Origin: an uncultured SAR86 cluster bacterium
GTDB lineage: Bacteria > Pseudomonadota > Gammaproteobacteria > Magnimaribacterales > Magnimaribacteraceae
Direction of reading: 5' to 3'
Assembly (NCBI GenBank): GCA_938048695.1
Contig: CALIUO010000018.1
Coordinates: 1-64,000, forward strand
DNA length: 64,000 bases
Positions 9,559-18,472 of this stretch are shown piece after piece. The first letter of the stretch is position 1. Each line of letters starts with the position of its first letter. A program made the translations under genes and the position numbers. Below the pieces are notes generated by a model. It did no database searches, was not told the DNA's origin, and was given only the letters and a program-made list of their open reading frames with translations.

Positions 9559-10893
9559 TTATTTCATTTGACTGCTAATATTCATTAGGTCATCAGGGCT
9601 AAGTGATCCAACAGATGCTTTTAGTCTCAGCATAGAAATAATGTATTCATATCTTGAGTTAGCGTAATCTCTCTGAGCTTGGAAAAGTCTCTTTTGAGCA
9701 TCGAGAAGGTCGACTGTATTCCTTGTGCCAACTTCGTATCCAATTTGAGTTGCTTCCAGCGCTGATTCAGCAGATGCTAGAGCTTGTTTCCTTGCAGTAA
9801 CATTTGCTACCTGTGTTTGCACACCGAAGTGGTTTGATCGTACATCCCTCACTGTTGACCTTTCGGCGAAGATAGCTTGCTCTTTAGATCTATCATAATT
9901 TGCATAAGCTTGGCGCCTTGCTGAGCTGATAGCTCCACCAGCGTACAATGGCAAATTGAATTGTATGGAGTATTGCCTAGTGTCTTGCTCAATTCCAAAA
10001 AGAGGATTCTGTATAAAACCGCCAAACTTGCCCTGCTTGGAAGTGCTTTTAGAGACTCTTCCTACAAGGTCAACTTGAGGAAGATGATTAGATGCAGTTG
10101 ATCTGGCCGATGCTTGAGCTGCATCTCTTTGAAGTTTTGCAGCTTTGAGTTGAAAATTATTCTCTAATCCTAATGATACCCAGCTTTCTCTATCTAAAGG
10201 ATCTGGTAAAGAGATCTCAAAATCATCTATAAGCGGTGAAAGCAGTTTAATATCTCTACCCACAATTGAAGTAAGTGACTCTTGAGCTGAGTCTAATTGA
10301 GCCTCGCGAGCTATTCTTGAAACTACTGTTAGATCATAGGCTGCTTGTGTTTCTTGTACTTCTGTAATTGCAGCTAAACCAACATCAAATCTTTTTTTCG
10401 CTAAATCCTTTTGTCTTCCAATAGCTTTCTCTTCAGCTCTGGCTGCATTGAGACTATCTATTGAATTAAGCACGTTAAAATAAGCTGAGGCCACCCTAAT
10501 CATTGTTTCTTGTTGTTGATAGGCGAATTCGGCGCTTGCAGCTTCAGACAAAGCTGTCCCTCTTTCGAATTGGAACCATTTATCTAATCTAAATATGGGT
10601 TGGTTCAAACTTGCCAGATATGAGTTAGAGTTATATTGATCAATTAATTGTTCTTCTACTCTATATTCATTCCAGTTTGTACTTCCACCTACAGACAGAG
10701 TAGGCAATAAACCCGCGATACCCTGAACTCTATTTTCTTTTCCTACTCTATAAGTAGCTTCAGCTGCTTTAAGTAATGGATCATTCTTAAGCGCTAACTC
10801 ATATACGTCAGCTAGATTTTCAGCTTTAATGGGTGCGGAAAATAATACTAAAATTAAAGGTATATATATTTGTAAATTTTTGATTGTGCACAT
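9559..10893 (-). CDS. tolC: TolC-family outer membrane efflux protein
   Basis: Signal peptide, LADVYELALKNDPLLKAAEA, coiled-coil repeats, GTRNTVDLLDAQKRLFQAQRDYANSRY. Confidence 0.92.
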   Translation of the reverse strand: MCTIKNLQIYIPLILVLFSAPIKAENLADVYELALKNDPLLKAAEATYRVGKENRVQGIAGLLPTLSVGGSTNWNEYRVEEQLIDQYNSNSYLASLNQPIFRLDKWFQFERGTALSEAASAEFAYQQQETMIRVASAYFNVLNSIDSLNAARAEEKAIGRQKDLAKKRFDVGLAAITEVQETQAAYDLTVVSRIAREAQLDSAQESLTSIVGRDIKLLSPLIDDFEISLPDPLDRESWVSLGLENNFQLKAAKLQRDAAQASARSTASNHLPQVDLVGRVSKSTSKQGKFGGFIQNPLFGIEQDTRQYSIQFNLPLYAGGAISSARRQAYANYDRSKEQAIFAERSTVRDVRSNHFGVQTQVANVTARKQALASAESALEATQIGYEVGTRNTVDLLDAQKRLFQAQRDYANSRYEYIISMLRLKASVGSLSPDDLMNISSQMK

Positions 10894-10960
10894 ATAAATT
10901 TTAAGGTGTATTACTCTAGTATAACACCTCTTTGACTCGCATCAAAATTAATTCTTAGCC

Positions 10961-10966
10961 TATAAT
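10961..10966 (+). promoter_or_regulatory. Candidate -10 element of the peroxiredoxin gene
   Basis: TATAAT 25 nt upstream of the ATG; no convincing -35 at 17 bp. Confidence 0.35.
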
Positions 10967-10990
10967 GGTGGTTTTAACAAAGGAGAGAAA

Positions 10991-11473
10991 ATGACAATAC
11001 AAGTTGGAGATACTGTACCTTCAGTTGGTTTAACTACTATGACTGCAGAAGGTCCAAAACCCGTTTCTTTAAGCGAACTTTCATCAGGAAAGAAGATGGT
11101 TCTTTTTGCTGTCCCAGGAGCTTTTACGCCTACATGCAGCGCTCAACATCTTCCTGGTTTTTTAGAAAAAAATAAAGACTTGAAGGATAAGGGTGTAGAT
11201 ATAGTGGCATGCGTTTCTGTAAATGATCCTTTTGTAATGAAGGCTTGGGGTGAAGATAGAGGTGTAGGAGAAGATGTTTTAATGCTATCTGATGGTAATG
11301 CAGAGTTTACTGCCGCAGTAGGCTTAGAGATGGACGGGAGTGGTTTTGGTCTCGGCACAAGATCTCAAAGATATGCCATGGTTATAGATGACGGTGTTGT
11401 TTCTGTTCTTAATGTTGAATCTGGCCCTGGTCTTGATGTGAGTTCAGCAGAGACAATTCTAGAACAACTATAG
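10991..11473 (+). CDS. Peroxiredoxin (Prx5 type)
   Basis: FAVPGAFTPTCSAQHLPGF peroxidatic Cys motif; SQRYAMVIDDGVV. Confidence 0.94.
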   Translation: MTIQVGDTVPSVGLTTMTAEGPKPVSLSELSSGKKMVLFAVPGAFTPTCSAQHLPGFLEKNKDLKDKGVDIVACVSVNDPFVMKAWGEDRGVGEDVLMLSDGNAEFTAAVGLEMDGSGFGLGTRSQRYAMVIDDGVVSVLNVESGPGLDVSSAETILEQL

Positions 11474-11479
11474 AGAAAT

Positions 11480-12718
11480 ATGTCCAAACCCATTTTTGAC
11501 ATAGGTCAAATTTGTGAATTAGATAAATGGGAAACGTTTATCGATGGTCAGCCTTTTGATCTTTTTAAAAGGTTAAGGCAGGAAGCCCCTATTTATTGGC
11601 ACGAAGAAAGTTTAGATTTTGAACCAGGTTTTTGGGCTCTTACCAAGCACGAAGATATAGTAAAAGTTTCTAAAGATCCTATGACATTTTCATCGGCTGT
11701 TGGCGGTCATTTGATGTCGATGGGAGATCCTGCAGTAGTCGATCCAGCAGCTGTTGCTGCCATAGTAGGCAATATGATAGGTATGGATCCCCCAGATCAT
11801 CAAATTTATAGAAAAATGGTAGCTCCAAGTTTTACACCAAAAGCTATAAGAAGTCTTGAAGTTGATATGAGAGCAAAAGTAAGAGAACTGCTAGACAATG
11901 TTGAAGATAAAGGAGAGTTTAACTTTGTAACAGAGATATCCGAGCAATTACCCCTCTGGGTATTATGTGAAATGATGGGAATTCCTGAATCTGAGAGACC
12001 AAAAATAAGAGATTTGGTTAACAACCTTACAGATGCTTCAATTCAACAAGATCCTAATAACTCATTTCAAATATGGGTTAACTACATGGAGCTATTTAAG
12101 ATGGGTAGAGACATGATTGAGGAGAGAAGAAAAAATCCAACTGAAGATCTCATGAGTGTTGTAGCCAATACTAAGATTGAAGGAGGAGAGCTTCCTCCTG
12201 AATTGCTTGATGGGTTCTTTTTACTCATGGTTATAGCAGGAAATGAAACAACCAGAAATACCCTTACTGGTGGTCTCATGGCACTCACTGATAATCCATT
12301 AGAAAGAGAAAAGCTTCTTAAGGATCCATCTCTTATATCCAATGCCACTGACGAAATGCTGAGATGGGTAACTTCAGTTATTTATTTTAGAAGAACAGCT
12401 ACGAAAGATACCAATATTAGAGGGCAAGATATTAAAGCAGGAGATAAAATTGTTATGTGGTACGGCTCTGCGAATAGAGATGAAGACGTTTTTCCTGACG
12501 GAGATTTATTCAGAGTTGATAGAGAAAATGCTAAGAAACACCTTGCATTTGGAGCTGGCGAACACCTTTGCTTAGGCAATAGATTAGGGCATATGCAAAT
12601 AAGAATTTTATTTGAAGAGTTATTGAGTCGTTATCCCAATATTCGTTACACGTCTGATCCTGTTAGGATCCCTTCAAACTTTTTAGCTGGGATATCTGAA
12701 TTGAAGGTTAGCATTTAA
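11480..12718 (+). CDS. Cytochrome P450
   Basis: I-helix AGNETTRN, K-helix DEMLRW, heme loop FGAGEHLCLGNRLG. Confidence 0.95.
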   Translation: MSKPIFDIGQICELDKWETFIDGQPFDLFKRLRQEAPIYWHEESLDFEPGFWALTKHEDIVKVSKDPMTFSSAVGGHLMSMGDPAVVDPAAVAAIVGNMIGMDPPDHQIYRKMVAPSFTPKAIRSLEVDMRAKVRELLDNVEDKGEFNFVTEISEQLPLWVLCEMMGIPESERPKIRDLVNNLTDASIQQDPNNSFQIWVNYMELFKMGRDMIEERRKNPTEDLMSVVANTKIEGGELPPELLDGFFLLMVIAGNETTRNTLTGGLMALTDNPLEREKLLKDPSLISNATDEMLRWVTSVIYFRRTATKDTNIRGQDIKAGDKIVMWYGSANRDEDVFPDGDLFRVDRENAKKHLAFGAGEHLCLGNRLGHMQIRILFEELLSRYPNIRYTSDPVRIPSNFLAGISELKVSI

Positions 12719-13807
12719 ATGATTTCTAAAGGCGACGATTTTCCAATCCACCAGCTACCAACTCCAGTTGCTGAAGTTGGAACTGAAAGAAATTTCTATG
12801 ACAGATATTTTTTTAATGGCTACAACCAAGATGGAAGTATCTTTTTTGGAGCTGCATTTTGTGTCTATCCTAACTTAAATATTAAAGACGCTAGTTTTAT
12901 CCTTATTTTAGACGGCATTCAGCACAATTTTAGATATTCAGATTTTCTTGATCATGAGAGGATGAAGACAGAAGTCGGGTCTTTTAAAATAGACATAATC
13001 AAGCCTCTCAAAGAAATACGAATCCTTTTAGGCGATAAAGAGAAAGAAATTTTTGCTGATGTAACTTTCAAGGGTAGATTTGAACCCATGGAAGAACCAA
13101 GAATGACTCTTAAGAATGGCTCAAGAATCTATATGGATTCTACTCGTATGACGCAACATGGATATTGGACGGGTGAGATAAAATTTAAGAATACTGTCTT
13201 AAACTTATCGCAGGAGAGCTATCAAGGCACAAGGGATCGGTCCTGGGGCATAAGGCCTGTAGGTGCTCCTGATTCCCAGATTGTCCCACCTTTGAAGCTT
13301 CCTCAATTTTATTGGTTATGGGCTCCAGCTAATTTTGCCAAACAATCCTCCCATTTCTATTTTGTTGATGATGAAGTTGGGCGAGCAACAAATAGTCACT
13401 GCGTTCAGCAGAAAGAAAGCTTAAGCGAGAAGCTGTATCACTTAAAAAAAGAAATTTCTTATAAAGAAGGAACAAGAAGAATATCTAAAGCAGAATTTTC
13501 TGCATTTAAAGGGGATGGCACCGAGGTAGTTTGGACTCTTAATCCAAAATATCATATATATATGTGCGGATTGGGATATATGCATCCTGAATGGGGCCAT
13601 GGTCAGTTTCAGGGGCAAAATCAGTCTCGCTATGACTTTTATGATCTGAGCGAAGATCCACATGACCCACCATTTTTGCATATACAAGCCATATGTGATT
13701 TTGAGATGAAAGAGAATGAGGTTGTAATGAAAGGCATAGGTGCCTTGGAACAACTTCTGATAGGACCTCATAGCCCAAGTGGATTTAAAGATCTTTTAGA
13801 TTGCTAG
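12719..13807 (+). CDS. Uncharacterised protein, possibly DUF7064/DUF7065-like
   Basis: ATG directly follows the P450 TAA (0-nt gap). YQGTRDRSWGIRPVG and FYWLWAPANF; family recalled, not searched. Confidence 0.7.
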   Translation: MISKGDDFPIHQLPTPVAEVGTERNFYDRYFFNGYNQDGSIFFGAAFCVYPNLNIKDASFILILDGIQHNFRYSDFLDHERMKTEVGSFKIDIIKPLKEIRILLGDKEKEIFADVTFKGRFEPMEEPRMTLKNGSRIYMDSTRMTQHGYWTGEIKFKNTVLNLSQESYQGTRDRSWGIRPVGAPDSQIVPPLKLPQFYWLWAPANFAKQSSHFYFVDDEVGRATNSHCVQQKESLSEKLYHLKKEISYKEGTRRISKAEFSAFKGDGTEVVWTLNPKYHIYMCGLGYMHPEWGHGQFQGQNQSRYDFYDLSEDPHDPPFLHIQAICDFEMKENEVVMKGIGALEQLLIGPHSPSGFKDLLDC

Positions 13808-13811
13808 TCCA

Positions 13812-14816
13812 ATGTCTAAAGATTTAACTTCTGCCTTTCTTTCTTATTATTCAGAATTTCAGAAAAAAGAATATTCTTTAATTTCTCTTGAAAGAATTTT
13901 TGGTGGTGCAAGCAGGGAGACATACAAGATCATTCTTAATGATGATTCTAATAAGAAAGAAAGGCTAATTCTCAGACTTTCTCAAGATAGTTCTTTGATA
14001 GAAACGGAGCAAAGAACTGAATATCTTGCTTATTCTGCATTTCAAGAGTCTAACGTTCCTGTCCCAGTTTTGATAGACATGTCAGAGGAAAATACAGAAT
14101 TAGGAGCACCATTTATGCTAATGAGAGAATTGAACGGAGAGGCTGCTAGTCCATTTACTCCAAATATATATGCTCCTCATGAAAACGAGCTTGGAGAACA
14201 GTTTTGGTCTATCTTAGGTGAGATAGCAAAAAAGAAAATAGACAGCGATATTTACGAAGATTTCATTGGAGAGACAGAAAGACCTTTCTGGAAAAATGAG
14301 TTAGATAAATGGGTCAAAATCATACATGAGGACTCCATTGGAATTGAACCAATTTTAGAAGCTGGCATTAGACATCTGTATAAATATCCACCCAATGAAA
14401 GTGAAATTATAAGTATGGTCCATGGAGATTACAGAAGCGGTAACTTTCTATATGCTGAAAATAAAATAACTGGAATCCTTGACTGGGAAATGGCTCATTT
14501 AGGTGATCCATTAGAAGATCTAGGTTGGGCATTATCTCCTATATGGAGCTGGCAAGATAAAGAGCGTCCTGCATATTTGGTAAAAAGAGAAGATGCTATA
14601 AGTATATGGGAAGCAACTAGTGATATTAGCCTAAATAAAGATGATCTCCAGTGGTGGGAACTCTTTGCCGCTATAAAAGGCATGGCTATTTGGATTTCAG
14701 CAGGTAATGAATTTAAGTCGGGTAAAAATATAGACCCTATTAATTTATTCTCGGCCTGGATTCCTGGTGATATCCACCTTGAAATTATCTTGGATATATT
14801 AGAGAGAAATACATGA
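13812..14816 (+). CDS. APH-family phosphotransferase (ACAD10/11-N-terminal / LvaA-like)
   Basis: MVHGDYRSGNFLYAENKITGILDWEMAHLGDPLEDLGW kinase motifs. Confidence 0.88.
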   Translation: MSKDLTSAFLSYYSEFQKKEYSLISLERIFGGASRETYKIILNDDSNKKERLILRLSQDSSLIETEQRTEYLAYSAFQESNVPVPVLIDMSEENTELGAPFMLMRELNGEAASPFTPNIYAPHENELGEQFWSILGEIAKKKIDSDIYEDFIGETERPFWKNELDKWVKIIHEDSIGIEPILEAGIRHLYKYPPNESEIISMVHGDYRSGNFLYAENKITGILDWEMAHLGDPLEDLGWALSPIWSWQDKERPAYLVKREDAISIWEATSDISLNKDDLQWWELFAAIKGMAIWISAGNEFKSGKNIDPINLFSAWIPGDIHLEIILDILERNT

Positions 14817-15250
14817 AACCAGACATCAATATTGCTCTACTTAATGCTGCGCAGGAAATTATAAATAGATTCAGTCCTTTAATTGAGGATGAGTATGAAA
14901 GATCACGTCTTGGTTCATGGGGAGCACTAATACTTATTTCGGCTATGAAATTTAATGATGCAAGCTCTTCATTGAAGAAAGAGAATGGCGATATCGTAAA
15001 GTGGTTAAAAAATCATACGAAATTAAGAAAGGAAGAACTTGAAAAGTTCGAATCTTGCGAGGACAAAAATCTGGATCAATTAGAACAAGATAATCAAAAC
15101 CTGAGAGAAATTTTGGATAAGCAAATTCAAGAAATACAAGTAAAAGAGGATAATGTTTTATTCAGAGAAGGAATTTATTTGATGAGATCTATGCATCAAA
15201 GACGCAAAGTAAGCGACCTCATAGGTATGTTACAACAGCAGGAAAGTTAA
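14813..15250 (+). CDS. Small protein, possible DUF6285/LvaB-like kinase accessory
   Basis: Start overlaps kinase stop by 4 nt (ATGA); helical KPDINIALLNAAQEIINRFSPLIEDEYERSRLGSW. Family assignment is tentative. Confidence 0.55.
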   Translation: MKPDINIALLNAAQEIINRFSPLIEDEYERSRLGSWGALILISAMKFNDASSSLKKENGDIVKWLKNHTKLRKEELEKFESCEDKNLDQLEQDNQNLREILDKQIQEIQVKEDNVLFREGIYLMRSMHQRRKVSDLIGMLQQQES

Positions 15251-15366
15251 CTGGTCCACTGCACAAAAGATATAAAGCCATAAGCTCCGAGAAACATAGG
15301 TGCTAAATATAAAGTAGGTAGAATTACGCCTGTTACTTTTTTTGCTGTTTTTTCTATTTTTTTCAT
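15247..15366 (-). CDS. 39-aa predicted single-span membrane peptide (absent from ORF track)
   Basis: MKKIEKTAKKVTGVILPTLYLAPMFLGAYGFISFVQWTS; basic N-terminus and one hydrophobic span; stop shared with the + gene through TTAA. Confidence 0.5.
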   Translation of the reverse strand: MKKIEKTAKKVTGVILPTLYLAPMFLGAYGFISFVQWTS

Positions 15367-15399
15367 TATTTTGAGTGGTTATTTGAATGAAGCGCATCA

Positions 15400-15416
15400 T
15401 ATCATTGAAAATGATA
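15400..15416. repeat. Short inverted repeat TATCATT-GAA-AATGATA
   Basis: Perfect 7-bp arms, 3-nt spacer, in one of the few intergenic gaps. Confidence 0.5.
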
Positions 15417-15472
15417 CATGTATATAGATTTTGTGAATAATATGTAAAATAACTGTTAAATAGCTATTTTTT

Positions 15473-16519
15473 TCAATCTGATGTAGAAAATTCTACTATT
15501 CCTATCCCATTTTCACCCCTTAGTGCATATAGAAGATAATTCTTATTTTCTTCAGTGAAAACAGCTGGATCCCTCAGTTGATTTACTGGTGTGTTTATAG
15601 CGCTAGCGACAGATTTATGATTCGGCAATAAAGCACCTTCCCACTCTTTTTCAGGCTTTAATACTTCTATTGGTTTAGTTGCTTTCCATTCGGATACAGG
15701 AAATGTTAAATCAACAGTTCTTAATAGTATCCTTTCTGGCGCATCACCTTTTCTCGTATAAAAAATCAGTAATTGATCTCCGTTTACTAGGACAGCACTA
15801 TGCCTTGCTTCTTCCTCCATGATTTGATTCACAATAGTAAAGTCATCTATTTCTTCTGAACCTTCATAAATAATCCCGGGCATGGATATGGCAAAATTTT
15901 TATTTTTGTAGATAAATTTTCGAAAATAGGGCCATCCCACTATTTTTTTCTTAACCTGAAAATTTAAACCATCTTTTGATTCCGCAACTCTAGTCTTTTG
16001 GAGACCAAATTCATCAAGCCCATGAAAATACATAATGAATCTTTTCTTTTGGTTGTCTATATGGACATCAGGAGAGGCTATGTGGGGAATAGTTAAGTCA
16101 TCAATCTTATGAGGTATATGCTCAATAAGATCTTTATGTGCATCTCTTACTCCTAATGTATCGATATCAAAGTCATGGGGTATTTTGGGATTTTCTGTCA
16201 GAAAATGTGATTCCCTTAAATGTAAAGTACCTCCAATAACTACCTTCCAGGGCCCTTTAAGATTATTGGCATAAGCTAATTTAATCCTATCTCCTTTATG
16301 ATCTGCAAAGTAAAGATAATATTTACCAAGTGGATTTTTTAACCAATTTGGAGCTTTTACAAGAGAAGGTCCTTGAATGTTCGATCCAATTTCTTCAACA
16401 AGAAATGGAGGAATAATTGGCTTATTTACAAAACGAGTAATTTCTATTTTCAAGTTATTTTCCTCTTCAGTACAACTCAATAGTATTAATAAAAATTATA
16501 TTATGATGTAATCCTTCAC
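15473..16519 (-). pseudogene. Lipoprotein with beta-propeller/glycosidase-like (GH43-like) fold, signal peptide interrupted by a stop; ORF track starts at TTG 16480
   Basis: From GTG 16519: (V/M)KDYIII*FLLILLSCTEEENN, with in-frame TAA at 16496-16498 and a good lipobox (LLSC). Body has KNPLGKYYLYFADHKGDRIKLAYA and QLRDPAVFTEENKNYLLYALRGENGIGI. Confidence 0.55.
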
Positions 16520-16585
16520 GGTTAAACTTTCTTTAATTTCTAGTCACTCAGTCTCATACCACAGGTTATAATATGCTAAAACTAA

Positions 16586-18472
16586 ATGGCTAGAGAATAT
16601 ACTGCAAAGTCAATTGAAGTCCTTTCAGGACTAGATCCTGTCAAAAAAAGGCCAGGGATGTATACGGAAACATCGCGGCCGAACCACCTTGCTCTAGAAG
16701 TAATAGATAACAGCATCGATGAGGCCTTAGGAGGCTTCGCTACAAAGATAGAGGTAGCCTTAAAGAAAGATGGATCTTTAAGTGTTGAGGATGATGGAAG
16801 AGGGATGCCGGTCGATATCCATCCTGATGAGGGTATACCTGCTGTTGAGCTAATTTTCACTAGACTTCATGCTGGTGCTAAATTCTCAAATGAGGATTAC
16901 AAATTCTCTGGAGGTCTTCACGGTGTCGGTGTATCAGTAGTAAATGCCTTGTCTCAATATCTTGAAGCTGAGATAAAGCGTGACGGTAAAAAATATTCGA
17001 TTACATTTCAAGATAGTGAAAAAAAATCAGAATTGAAACAAATAGATAAAGTAGGTCAAAAAAATACAGGAACAAAAGTAACTTTTTTAGCTGATCCTCA
17101 GTACTTTGATAATCCTAAGATCTCTGTATCTCAACTTACTGCCGCCTTGAAAGCTAAAGCTGTCCTTTCTCCTGGTTTAAAGATTTCATTTTTAGATGAA
17201 AATACAGGTAACTCCGAAACTTGGTGTTTTGTAGAAGGTTTAGCTTCCTATTTAGCTTCCTCTAATATCGGAGGCGAGGTAGTGCCTGCAGACCCATTTG
17301 AAGGTGAGTATTTATCTGAAGATGGAGGTCTGACTTGGGCTTTACAGTGGGTTCAGGGTATTGCCGATCCCATATCTGAGAGTTATGTCAATTTAATTCC
17401 TACTTCTCAAGGAGGAACACATGTCAATGGAACAAGATCCGGATTAACTGAGGCTTTAAAAGAATTTTGTGAATTTAGAAACTTAATACCAAGAGGGGTT
17501 AAATTAACCGCAGACGACATTTGGCTAAATTGTAGCTCCATCATATCCGCAAAAGTAAAGGATCCTCAATTTACTGGTCAGACTAAAGAAAGATTATCCT
17601 CTAAAGAGTTCACAAATATTTCTTCACAGATTATTAAAGATTCTTTCAGTCTCTGGCTCAATCAACATACTGAAGAAGGTGAAACTATTGCAGAAATCTG
17701 TATAGCTAATGCTCAGGCAAGACAAAAAAGTAATAAGAAAGTAGATAGAAAAAAAATAATATCTGGACCTGCCTTGCCAGGAAAATTAACTGACTGCACT
17801 ACTGATGATCCTGAGAAAGGAGAATTATTTCTGGTAGAAGGTGAGTCGGCAGGGGGATCTGCCAAAAGAGCGAGAGATAGGAATTTCCAAGCTATTCTTC
17901 CTCTTAAAGGAAAAATTATGAATACTTGGGAAGTAGATGTTACTGAGGTACTGGCTTCTCAGGAAGTAAATAACATCGCTATAGCGCTTGGAGTTGAACC
18001 TGGAAGTAATAATTTAGATGGACTTAGATACGGAAAAGTTTGTATTTTAGCTGACGCAGATTCAGATGGTCTCCATATAGCAACTCTCTTGTGTGCATTA
18101 TTTTTGAAGCACTTTAGGCCACTTGTTGAAGCTGGAAGAGTTTATGTTTCGATGCCACCTCTTTATAGAATTGATCAAGGAAAGGATGTTCACTATGCTT
18201 TGGACGATCCTGAGAAAGACAAGTTAGTTGATGAATTACAGAAAAAGAATAAAAGAACTAAAATTGAAGTTCAAAGATTTAAAGGTCTGGGAGAAATGAA
18301 TGCTTCGCAACTTAGAGAGACGACTATGTTGCCTGGTGCTAGACGATTAGTACAACTTACTGTTAAAAATGGAGATAAATCTTCGCAGATGGTTGATATG
18401 CTTCTGTCCAAGAAGAGGTCTCAAGATAGGAAAGAGTGGCTCGAAGATAAAGGAAATCTAGCTAATGTCTGA
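16586..18472 (+). CDS. parE: DNA topoisomerase IV subunit B
   Basis: [73 protein letters not shown]. Confidence 0.97.
   Translation: MAREYTAKSIEVLSGLDPVKKRPGMYTETSRPNHLALEVIDNSIDEALGGFATKIEVALKKDGSLSVEDDGRGMPVDIHPDEGIPAVELIFTRLHAGAKFSNEDYKFSGGLHGVGVSVVNALSQYLEAEIKRDGKKYSITFQDSEKKSELKQIDKVGQKNTGTKVTFLADPQYFDNPKISVSQLTAALKAKAVLSPGLKISFLDENTGNSETWCFVEGLASYLASSNIGGEVVPADPFEGEYLSEDGGLTWALQWVQGIADPISESYVNLIPTSQGGTHVNGTRSGLTEALKEFCEFRNLIPRGVKLTADDIWLNCSSIISAKVKDPQFTGQTKERLSSKEFTNISSQIIKDSFSLWLNQHTEEGETIAEICIANAQARQKSNKKVDRKKIISGPALPGKLTDCTTDDPEKGELFLVEGESAGGSAKRARDRNFQAILPLKGKIMNTWEVDVTEVLASQEVNNIAIALGVEPGSNNLDGLRYGKVCILADADSDGLHIATLLCALFLKHFRPLVEAGRVYVSMPPLYRIDQGKDVHYALDDPEKDKLVDELQKKNKRTKIEVQRFKGLGEMNASQLRETTMLPGARRLVQLTVKNGDKSSQMVDMLLSKKRSQDRKEWLEDKGNLANV

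Noticed and set aside
10905-10930. Imperfect hairpin AGGTGT...ACACCT between tolC and the peroxiredoxin
   Set aside because: Only 6-bp outer arms with interrupted interior; not convincing as an attenuator.
13442-13771. Two overlapping minus-strand ORFs opposite 12719-13807
   Set aside because: Antisense frames without motifs; the plus frame is continuous with the operon.
17236-17266. Short tandem repeat TTTAGCTTCC inside parE
   Set aside because: Two copies only, encodes in-frame LASYLASS; most likely coding coincidence.
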